Positions 49,780-59,624 of a stretch of DNA of 64,000 bases are shown here, in pieces. The number at the start of each line of letters is the position of its first letter. Position 1 is the stretch's first letter. The DNA is from Sipunculus nudus. Its lineage: Eukaryota > Annelida > Sipuncula > Golfingiida > Sipunculidae. The stretch lies in contig CM049321.1 in NCBI GenBank assembly GCA_026874595.1, positions 7,994,979 to 8,058,978 of the forward strand, in the 5' to 3' direction. The notes under the pieces are model-generated. The model searched no databases and had not been told where the DNA came from. It saw only the letters and a program-made list of their open reading frames with translations. A program made the translations under genes and the position numbers.

Positions 49780-50045
49780 AACTGGAAATCTGCATTATAA
49801 TGAATGCAAGCCTCCACCTGTAACTTATTCAGCCTATATTCCAAGGTTCATTTGTGTATAAGTGACTGTCAGTTGTGAATATTCCTTAATGATGTTCACT
49901 GACTCAATCCCGGAAATGTCCTCAAAATTTCACGAGATTCTGTTGAGGACTGCATGAGTTATGCTGTGAACAAACACAAACACACAGATGAACAGGGATG
50001 AAAACATACCCTCCTGGCTGAAACGATGAAATTAGGCAACTCACA
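49780..50045 (-). repeat. Dispersed repeat D, copy 5
   Basis: On the minus strand: CAGCCAGGAGGGTATGTTTT, GTTTGTGTTTGTTCACAGC, CTCGTGAAATTTTGAGG and the end GTGGAGGCTTGCATTCATTATAATGC. The core with GATCC is deleted. Copies 4 and 5 face each other tail to tail, about 740 bases apart. Confidence 0.65.
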
Positions 50046-50275
50046 GGATACAAACCAGTTGTACGTATATGAATTATATTTCTAGGTGATAACACTTGCA
50101 GAGAAAGATAACATCAGAATTTAAAAGCATGCCATATTAATCAAAACCCCAGCAATTAACTGGCTCTTGGCACCTACTACCATGGTAAAATCCAGGACAG
50201 CCCGCCCTGAATAATAATAATTTTGAAAACATAGAATATAAGGGTTGTAAAACACTTAAGCATGAGTCATACAGG

Positions 50276-50515
50276 TTACATCGCAGCAGTAATGATGACC
50301 AGTCCTACAACAGCAAGAGACAGCCAGACAATGGGGTGTAACGTATGATGGAAGAGACCAATCGAGACGCGTCTACTCCTTGTCTGCGGGACTGACTGAT
50401 GCCGTTGTCCACACAGATGTATAACATGGCTGTAGTTGTAACTGAGTAGAGTTGTGTAATGGATCCCACAAGAACATTTCACACAGGGCCAATCTTGTTG
50501 AGGGTCTAAGTGCAT
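50276..50515 (-). CDS. Candidate terminal coding exon with C-terminal membrane segment
   Basis: An 79-codon minus-strand frame ends in TAA. It has a Cys/His-rich first half (PCVKCSCGIHYTTLL, then HVIHLCGQRH), a basic linker TRSRRVS, and a C-terminal hydrophobic stretch PIVWLSLAVVGLVIITAAM that would suit a tail-anchored membrane segment. CpG content is higher than in flanking DNA. In-frame upstream sequence stops about nine codons before the Met, so the true exon start would be an acceptor near 50,505-50,525; candidates there (GAAACCAG, TGCACTTAG) are weak. I do not recognise the family; the Cys/His spacing could bind zinc. Confidence 0.35.
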   Translation of the reverse strand: MHLDPQQDWPCVKCSCGIHYTTLLSYNYSHVIHLCGQRHQSVPQTRSRRVSIGLFHHTLHPIVWLSLAVVGLVIITAAM

Positions 50516-50529
50516 ATCTTCTGGTTTCA

Positions 50530-51970
50530 GATTCTATCAAATTTTCAAAGGATCACCATATTTGTTTAGTATATAAATCTCTAAGACATGCCAAGATATT
50601 CATGGAAATCTGATTTCTCACATCAAAGGTTCCTTGTTATTATGTTTCATATATATAAATCTCCATCTGCACATATCTTTTGACTTTTTTAAACAAATTT
50701 TTGCATCTCCATTGCTGCTGAGAGATTATCTTTATTTATAATATCATCTTAGATATATCATCATGCAGTATTCTTGTCTGCCTTGAAGATATATGACCCA
50801 TCAGCTATATCATCACTTTTTCTGTCATTTTGTGGTCACATGACCTACTGTATCAGTGTCTGATAGGGCTCTTGATCATTCTGAGCTATGTGTATATCTT
50901 CATCACACCACAGTATTATAAATGTAGGGTAAAAACAACAGGTTGTGGCCCTATCCTTCGAAACATTTACATGCAAAAATATTGATTAAGAGTTGCCAAG
51001 AATGCAAATTTCTTACAAATCATGTCACAGTGACCTATTATTGCTTAACAAAAGAGAACTTCATGACCTAATATCTTTAAAATTAGGTCACACAGAACTA
51101 ATTTTTCTTTATAAAGGAACATCATGATACAAGTTCCAGTGTTTTAAATAAGGATTTTTTATTGTAAGTGTATATAAACCTTGGCCTGCCACTATGCAGT
51201 ACATCAACAAGCTTTAGCAAATGAAAAATATTTTTTAAATCAGTGTTGCAGTATGTCGTGACAAACATGTTTACAAGGTAAATACATTAAGCACAAGCTT
51301 CACTGCTGGTTGAACAGTAATCATTATTTGTAATCAAGAAACAGAATTTGTTTTGCAGTATCGACTCAGGTTGAAATCAATATTACAGTGAGAGTATAGA
51401 GATTCTAATTAAGAAGAACAAAAAAGAATCTTAACGACTTGGTTTACTGTTAATTCTCTGTCTTGGATTACAGAAATCGCCTATTTTCCATGTCTAGTGG
51501 AATGAAAATAATTAATCATGTAGTAACAAGCCAGGCCTATTAAAGGAGAGAAAGCTGAGCTGGCTAAACTAACAAGTATCTAGGTATGTCTGCTCATAAT
51601 TATTAGGGCATACAGGGCATGTAAATATATTGTTACTCTTAATGGACACAGAGTTACACAAAGTAGTTGGCAACAGAAGAGTGGGTCACATCTTCCAGCA
51701 GAGTGCTTTAATTATTTTCTAGCGTTCATTTGAAATTAAGGTTTACTTACCCTCTTATTCTTCTGTTTGATTTAGACCAATAAACATGAAACCATACAGT
51801 TTGGTGACTCAGAAAATAGTCATACCCATGAAATGTCGGCCAAAACACTGCTACAGACACATGTTTGGGAAGTACTAGTGACATGATCGCAAGCTAAATA
51901 AAGAGCTAATTGAGTATAATAAATAAATAAACACCTTATTTTGTAATGAACACATTAGCACACTAGACAT
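50530..51970. other. Unique AT-rich DNA
   Basis: No gene or mobile element is recognised. The stretch 51,400-51,620 carries several TAATTA-type motifs (CTAATTAAG, AATAATTAATCATG) and might be regulatory, but nothing in the sequence proves it. Confidence 0.4.
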
Positions 51971-51974
51971 TTCT

Positions 51975-53520
51975 TGGCACTGCAGGTGCCAGAGTATCCC
52001 CAGACATAGTACGGCCCCCCACCTTTAAGAATAGGTCCCAATTTTTAGCAGCATATACTGACACTTGGCAAGCAATTATTGTTTCTTCCATCTATCAATC
52101 CACAATCTTTCTGAAGATGTTGGTCCTGTGACCTTGACCTTTTGGCACATCACAAGACTATCCAAGATCTTCTGTCACCTTGATTTTGGGACCAATCCAT
52201 GCAAACGATCTTGAGATATTTAAGAGTTTGTGTAATTATCAGCAGAAATGGAACTATTCAAGGTCAAGGTCACTCTCTTAGCAAAGGTCATGACAAATGC
52301 ATCCACAATCTTTTTAAAGATGTGTCCTGTGACCTTGACCTTTGACCTCATGACCCCAAAATCAATTCGGGTCTTGCTTTTCCAATGGGATATATACAAG
52401 TCAAGTTTGAAATCTATACATCAATAAAAGCAGGAATTATCATCCAGAAACTAATTTTTGGACAGATGGCTCCTGTGACCTTCACCTTTGACCTTGTGAC
52501 CTCAAAATTGATAGGGTTCTTCCTCTCTTGGCAGATGAACTATATGTGCAAGATGAAAGGTCTTAGATGAAATGTTTGGCTGAATATGCATCCACAATCT
52601 TTTGAAAGATGTGTCCTGTGACCTTGACCTTTGGCCTCATGACCCCAAAATCAATTGGAGTCTTGCTTTTCCGATGGGACATTTATAAGTCAAGTTTGAA
52701 ATCAATACATCAATAAAAGCATGAATTATCATCCAGAAACTAATTTTTTGAAAGATAGCACCTGTGGCCTTGACCTTTGACCTTGTGACCCCAAAATTGA
52801 TATGGATCATCCACTATTGGCAAGTGAGCTATATATTCAAGATGGAAGACCTGGGATGAAAGTTTGGCTTAAAATGCATCCACAGTCTCTTTTAAGATGC
52901 GAGTCCAGTGACCTTGACCTTTGACCTCATGACCCTAGAACCTATAGGGTTCTTACTTTAGTGGTGGGTCATACATAAGTCACGTTTGAAATCCATATGG
53001 CTATCAACACTGGAGGATATCATAAGAGCTACGTGTAAAATTTTTCACCAAATATGGACACATTAAAGGTCAAGGCCACTCTCATGGTAAAGGTCATGAC
53101 CCAAATGTAAATAGACCTCATCCCAAAACCCATCTCTGTACATGTGCATAATATGAAAGAAATCTGTCCATTAGTTTTTGACTTATAATGCTTACAGTAC
53201 TGTCAAGTGGCAATTATGGGGGTATTAAAAGGCGTAAAAACATGAAAAGGATAATAGGTGGCGCCACAAGTTTCCGGTATATCACAAGGCTATCCAAGAT
53301 CTTCGGTCACCTTGATTTTTGGACCAGTCCATGCAAGCTTACTTGAGATATTTAAGAATTTGTGTTATTTTCAGCAAAAATGGACCTATTCAAGGTAAAG
53401 GTCACTCTCCTAGCAAAGGTCAGTGAAATATTTTTTTAGTTATCCAACTCACAAGGTTTTCTGCGGCGGCAGCGGGACCGTCGTGAAACCATAGTATCCC
53501 AACTTTGTCTGGGGATACAA
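51975..53520 (+). mobile_element. Family C hairpin-ended repeat, copy 2 (complete)
   Basis: The left end has a hairpin GGCAC-TGCAG-GTGCC (51,976-51,990), followed by GTATCCCCAGACA (from 51,994). The right end is the hairpin GTATCCC...GGGGATAC (53,494-53,518), whose right arm TGTCTGGGGATAC is the perfect inverse of the left motif. The core has three tandem modules of about 289 bases starting CATCCACA at 52,300, 52,589 and 52,877, each with TGTGACCTTGACCTTTG(A/G)CC. A degraded GGTGGCGCCAC lies near 53,260. No open frame resembles a Rep, helicase or transposase. Confidence 0.8.
52300..53160 (+). repeat. About 289-bp tandem modules inside family C copy 2
   Basis: CATCCACAATCTTTT(T/G)AAAGATG and GTGACCTTGACCTTTGACC recur at 289- and 288-base spacing. 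Copy 1 has the equivalent at about 978 and 1,251 (about 273). Confidence 0.8.
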
Positions 53521-55168
53521 TTAACAAAGAAAATGTAATGGTAATAGGCCAAAAAAAAGCAGAACAGGGAAAAAGTCAAAGTAATGAAACTGAGAAAAGA
53601 TATTTTAGGTCAGACATTTTATGAAAGTTAACACCATTTATTATGTATTAGCTCTCTAAGTTAGGCTTTGAAAATCTCTCTTATTGATATATTTCTACCA
53701 ACGGTGCGTTTATATGTTTTATGTAAATATTGGTGGGTAAAGTAATCTGTGTCATCATGACAACTGTATAGGATGATACATCTCTGTAGTTTAAATGTTT
53801 TACAAGTCTAGCAGTATTTAAAAGTCCAGCACTGTCATCCATTTTCACCTGTCACACATGGAGAGGAAACAGCAACACAGGTGTATCCACGCCTACGAAG
53901 TGCTCCTTGTATAAATACCCTGAACTGTCCAAGAGACGACTACCAAGAGACGAAGACACCAGCTGATGTGTCAATCCCTGGATCTTATCAATCGTTATCA
54001 AATCTCTTATATCTTTTCTTAGGTTATACAAATTTTAAAGATGTCCACTAATACAAATATATCTGGATGAAGACCTCGACTCAAAAGTAGATTAATAATC
54101 AATTTATTCATCCATGTTGTCCTTAGACATTAATGGCAGGCATCCCATATGACATTAAACTTTTTAAGGAAAATTCCCTTGAAATTTCATACCATATAAG
54201 GATAAAACTATGTTATATAAAGCACTCTTTAAATTAAATGCCAACTTGTGTATAATTCTAACGTCACCTCCGATAAAAACTTTTAAATTTATTTCAAATA
54301 TATACCTTCACTCTTATATATTGTTTCCAATCTGTGTGAATCTCTTCAAATACTTTTGTCAATTAATGGTACCTGAATAGTAAGTCCTTATAATTAAAAA
54401 ATTCTCCTTACTGAGTACAGTCACAAGATCATGCTTCAGCTTTATTTAAACACTACTTCTTATTAATATAAAAAGTGGTAAAGTCATAGTTTTGACGTGC
54501 AATTTGTGTCATCTAAGTTTTAGTTGTTATGCAAAATAACAGCCCCATGTGCAGTTTCAAGAAACTGGGAGAAAAAAAAAACCTGTCATGATTTGATAAG
54601 AATGTGACACAAAAGTACTCTAGGGCAGCAACCAGGTGAGAATTTATCTGCGGAGAGAGTTTATTAAGTGACTAGGGGATGTGCATCTGCAAAGTTTAAA
54701 GCGGGGTAACACTTTTTTGGACCACACTCAAATCACCATATTATGAGTTCCTTCAAAAATGAGGATCTAACCATGAATACAATTTGATACATGATCGTTT
54801 TCGTTACTGCAATGAAAGACTGATCAATAAAATTAAACGAGCATGATTAGCAAAAGCATGTTTTCACACAGAAGTCCAAGATGGAAATTATCTGGTCGAA
54901 CAAACTTCTGATCATTAGGATCCATATTAAATCATCTAATTGCAATATCACTGACAACAAAAAATACAAGTCCATTACTTCTGCCTAGAATTTTAAAAAA
55001 TTAAAAAATTCTCCCAGCAGAAATAAAAGTACTGATTACATGCTATCTGCTGCTCATTTTAGAGTCATCTCCAGAGATAATTACAGTTTCTGACCATCGT
55101 TTAACAGTATCATTATCCCCAAGGCACTAATTCCGTGAACCTTGAAAAAATTGGCTACTTATCTACTG

Positions 55169-55372
55169 TGGTTAAGAGCGTCATTGATCAGGGGAGTCGT
55201 CCCCATCGGTAAAATACTCCTCGATCCTGTGACAGCATGGTTAAACGTACTGCTGATCTGGGAGGTTTCCTCAGTTAAATATTCCTGGATGCCCTGATAG
55301 TGCATGAGATCAAATCCACGGTAGACTAGGGAGGTTTTTGACAGGCAAATGCTTCTGGATAAGACGCAAAAT
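55169..55372 (+). repeat. Degenerate about 67-bp tandem repeat, three units
   Basis: The phrases GATC(A/T)GGG(G)AG, AA(A)TA(C/T)TCCT(C/G)GAT and CTGTGACAGCA / CTGATAGTGCAT recur in order in three adjacent units. Identity is low, so this is an old duplication. Confidence 0.45.
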
Positions 55373-55968
55373 TATCCGTTGGGAAATGATTCTCAATTCA
55401 TCTTTCGCCAACATGTTGAAAAATTCCACGTAAAACTCTTCTTTCGACGTCCCATGACCCCAGTGTATAATCTTGTTACCGTCTAACAGTTACAGAGGAC
55501 ATTTATCTCCCCCCTTGGGAAAATACATTACTAGTTAAATGACAGTTACAGACCCCCTTTTTAAACATGACTGATCACTTGGGATTAATTTCAGATACCA
55601 TTCATCTTGATAATACAGCATTTCTGAGTTATAATGGCCTCAAGAAATTGAACATTCCTGCCAATTAGTTTAATGGCAAAGTTCACGGTAGTGTTTTGAT
55701 AGGTTCTATGTCACAAATGTATGAAAACGAGAGGAACTGCGGAAGTGAAAGAAGTTCAAATTGATGTCTTCCATTCATTTTACAGAGATAGTTATGAGTT
55801 TCTTTTAATCTTAAAATAAATATCATCTAACTTCCATCTTCAATTTGACACTAGTTCATTCAACAAACATAATATAATATAAAACCAAATTCAGATGCTG
55901 ACAGCAATCAACAAGAAGATCAAAGAAGACCTAACAAAATTAAAATGAAAATGGCCGATGAATCCATA

Positions 55969-55992
55969 TTATATATATATATATATATATTA
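55969..55992. repeat. (TA)n microsatellite
   Basis: About 11 TA units. Confidence 0.95.
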
Positions 55993-56124
55993 TTACACAT
56001 GCCAATATTATGCATGGATAGTCTAAGTTCTGTTAGTGAAATAAGAGATCTATTACAAGAACTTATCCTATGTTTTTAATTATAAAGCTTATCAACACAG
56101 AAATTTTAGTAATGTTATAAATCT

Positions 56125-56985
56125 GATTTTTAGCGAAACCTGTGAGCTTATGCGATGGTGCGTCATCGTGCGTCGAGCGTCGTCTGCCGTGCGCTGTCTG
56201 TACGTTTACCATAGCTATCTCAAAAACAGCAGAAGCTAGCATCACCAAATTTTTTGCAAATAATCAGTCATCTAAAAATCTCTATTGGATTTTGTTTATT
56301 TTTTTCTAACTGTATTTTCTTAGATTTTATAGGGAAAAGCTGAAAAGCTTTAAAAATCTTCTTCTCCGAAACTGTAAAGGCAAATGGTCCAATATTTCAC
56401 AGAAATGATCCCTGGAACAATCTCTCTCAAGTTTGTTCGAATGGTTCCATTTTGGAGATTTTTGGCTGAGTTACAGGAGGTTGAACTTAGTCATCTGTCC
56501 AAAAAGCACACTAAAATTAAAAACTCAGAAACGGCTAGAGCTATAATCACCAAATTTTATACCAATGTTTGTCACATATGTCATATCTGAAATTGAGGTA
56601 TTGGTGGTGCCACCTACATTGATGTGTTTTTTACAAGCGAATATGTAATTTTAAACTCTTCTAGCTTATACACTGATTTATGATGAAACTGTTAAGCTGA
56701 TTTGTTTAAACTTTACAAGAATTATTCTATGGTAGGGTTCTGCCAGTTTTATAAGAATAGATTGGGTACATACAGCTTTAAAAAAGCATTGTAGCCAATT
56801 GAAAAAGGCTTTCTGTGTTTGAAAACAGATTTGACAACATGCTGAGTTTCAGCAGCCAAGTCAAGAGGTCACTCAGTACAAACAGGTGGGGGTCCAGACA
56901 TCACCATGGCAACTGACCTGGCTCTGGCGGGTGTCTAGACGTCTAGACACAATGTCTAGATGCAGAATTCCCAGATTATTGGATT
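56125..56985 (+). mobile_element. Repeat L, about 297-bp modules
   Basis: A CpG-rich left part (CGTCATCGTGCGTCGAGCGTC) precedes two modules with GCTAG(C/A)(A/G)...ATCACCAAATTTT near 56,236 and 56,533, a spacing of about 297. GGTGGTGCCACC lies at about 56,603. The module length and palindrome link it to families A, B and C. Its ends were not identified. Confidence 0.55.
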
Positions 56986-56989
56986 CCTC

Positions 56990-57415
56990 GCTGCCCAGGC
57001 TCTATTTGTGCGTCTGTTTCCACACATAAACCCACATATCTCGGGAACCATTTGACCGATCAGGCTAAAAACTTTGCACAAATGTAGCCCTTTGATAGCT
57101 TTTTAACATACACAAAAAAATAGTGGCGCTACCTGCAACCATTTTGCACAGCGTCCATCTGTTCATCTGCCTTGGGATAATATCACTCATATCTCAGCAG
57201 TGCTTTGACTTTTCCACCTGAAATTTTGCAGGTTTATACATCCTGGACAGCTTTCTCGATTTTATGACAGGTGGCACCACCTACATTCATGTTTAAGCTG
57301 CAGACATCCATGCTAATATGCAACACACCTCACTCTATTCCCCTGGCCACTTAATCCATTCCTCACTTCACCCGTCCAACTCTGATTTCTGCGGATACAC
57401 TTAGTCGCTTGTTGA
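56990..57415 (-). mobile_element. Family A, partial inverted copy
   Basis: Read on the minus strand from 57,415, it has GTAGTC-AACAAGC-GACTA, then GTGTATCCGC and AATCAGAGT, as in the complete copy at 59,825. Phrases such as GGTGGTGCCACCTGTCATAA and CTATCAAAGGGCTACATTTG follow in the same order as at 60,513-60,700. The right-end hairpin is absent, so it is truncated where repeat L begins. Confidence 0.65.
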
Positions 57416-57929
57416 CTACTCATATTCTTGTTTTAAAATGTCCTAGTCTGAAACTTGCAGGTCGGAAACGTCCATTTTGCTGAAATCATAATGACTAAGG
57501 TAGATATGCAGGACTTAAGAGGATCGATATTAAATTTTAAAAATAAACCTCCATTCATACTCCTAAACTTTTCACTGCAGGCCTTGTTTTCTGTTCAGGA
57601 AAAGTTTCATGAAATCAGACATCACTGGAAAACAGGGCTGGGTATCCGTCAGCCCATTAAGGTACAATACATATTGTGATATACTTAAAGTGATACCTGA
57701 TAATTATTGATGATACACTTCATTTTTCTTTGTGCATCATTTCTGGTCAAAAACTCCCCAGATAACATTTTTCATAAACAAATAAAAAAGACTGTAAAAT
57801 TAGTCTATCATCACTCACATGTGCCAGCTTGCCATAGAAGCACTGAGAACTGTATATATATTCCTCATCCAGTTGATCATATGACAATACATGAGCTCAT
57901 TTTAGCCTTAAATGTCAATATAAGAAATA

Positions 57930-59277
57930 ACTAGAATATCAGCAAAAGCTGACAAAAGCCCTCAGCCAAAAGAACAGTGTTTAGAGGTGGTAACAGTAAC
58001 AAGTACTAAATATCTGTTCTCACATGGATGTATATCTGTACATGTCTCAGTTATAAATGTAAAATGGAGAGGTATTTACCATGATTCATAACAATCCACC
58101 AAATGCTTCCTGAAAAATAAGCTTCTAAGTTTTATTCTATTATAAGCTCTGTGACCTTGTAAAGTAGGTCAAGGTCACCCATCTTCGAACATGAATGAGA
58201 TTTTTGTCGATATACATCTTCACCAAAGAAATAAAATTCCTATTGTGAATCCTTTTAGAGATATCCCGCTCACAAGGCCAAAGTTGAAAATCCAAGAAAA
58301 ATTCAATAAAAAATCAGAAATTGCAGGTGGCGCCCCCAAACTTGTGCAGCAGTTACAGACCATCAGTCCCTATGATCATAGTAAGTATTGTGAAAATCCA
58401 TCCAATGGTTCCTGAGAAATAAGCTTCTAAATGTTTTTTCTATAATCAGCTCTAAAACGTAGAAAAATAGGTCAAAGTCACCCATCTTCTAACTTGACCG
58501 AGATTTTGTCAATATTCATCTTCACCGAAAAAATAAAATTCTTACGGTGAATCCTTTTCGAGATATCACGCTCACAAACCAAAAGTTGAAAAATCCGATA
58601 AAAATTCATTAAAAATCAGAAATTGTAGGTGGCGCCACCAAACTTGTATAGCAGGTACAGACTATCAGTCCCAATAATCATAGTAAGTTTTGTGAAAATC
58701 CACCAAATGGTTCCTGAGTAATAAGCATCTAAGTGTTTTTCTATAATCAGCTCTAAAACGTAGAAAAATAGGTCAAGGTCACCCATCTTCGAACTTGACT
58801 GAGATTTTGTCAATATACATCTTCACCGAAAAAATAAAATTCTTACGGTGAATCCTTTTCGAGATATCCCGCTCACAAGCCCAAAGTTGAAAAATCCGAT
58901 AAAAATTCATTAAAAATCAGAAATTGTAGGTGGCGCCACCAAACTTGTATGGCAGGTACAGACTATCAGTCCCAATAATCATAGTAAGTTTTGTGAAAAT
59001 CCACCAAATGGTTCCTGAGTAATAAGCATCTAAGTGTTTTTCTATAATCAGCTCTAAAATGTAGAAAAATAGGTCAAGGTCACCCATCTTCGAACTTGAC
59101 CGAGATTTTGTCGATATACATCTTTACCGAGGAAATAAAATTCTGACGGTGAATCCTTTTCAAGATATCCCGCTCACAAGGTAAAAGTTAACGGACGCCG
59201 GACGGACGGCCGGACGGACGGACGGACAGCTTGGGTGACGACAATAGCCCATCAGCCTAAGGGCTGAGGGCTAAAAA
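57930..59277 (+). mobile_element. Family B hairpin-ended repeat, copy 1
   Basis: The left end has a hairpin TCAGC-AAAA-GCTGA (57,939-57,952), then AGCCCTCAGCC (57,957-57,967). The right end is the hairpin AGCCCATCAGCC-TAA-GGGCTGAGGGCT (59,246-59,272), whose right arm is the inverse of the left motif. The core has modules of about 301 bases with (A)GGTCAAGGTCACCCATCTTC at about 58,168, 58,467 (GGTCAAAGTCACC), 58,770 and 59,071, and GGTGGCGCC at 58,326, 58,628 and 58,929. A GACGG-rich block lies at 59,190-59,228. No open frame resembles a Rep, helicase or transposase. Confidence 0.8.
58160..59160 (+). repeat. About 301-bp tandem modules inside family B copy 1
   Basis: Three full modules and a partial one with period 301-302; the two last full modules are almost identical. 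The second B copy has fewer modules (61,086 and 61,386), so the number varies between copies. Confidence 0.85.
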
Positions 59278-59624
59278 GCAGCTGAAGTTTAAAAAATAAT
59301 TTGGGTTATAGTTTAGGTCATGATTGTATCACTTGTATCCATATATTAATGAGCAGATTTTGTGTTTACAGATATAATGATACAGTATGGAGTGTATCAG
59401 TACCTGCATGTATCAGTACATGTATATGGCTTTCCATGTATCAGTATATAAACAAAACAATAACTCAGGTTTTATGGCAGCCAGAAATATTGTTGAAATG
59501 TTAGATTTTCGGTAGCAAAGTTCTCTTTTCTCTTTATCTTAGACAGAATTAAAGAAACAAATTATGACAACACTATACTGTTATTTTGTTTAGTGAAGTC
59601 CCACCTCTTGTTTGTCAAAGAACA

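Larger units (their letters stand above)
53525..56095. other. Unique AT-rich DNA
   Basis: No gene is recognised. It contains a degenerate tandem repeat at 55,169-55,372 and a TA microsatellite at 55,969-55,992, listed separately. Confidence 0.45.
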
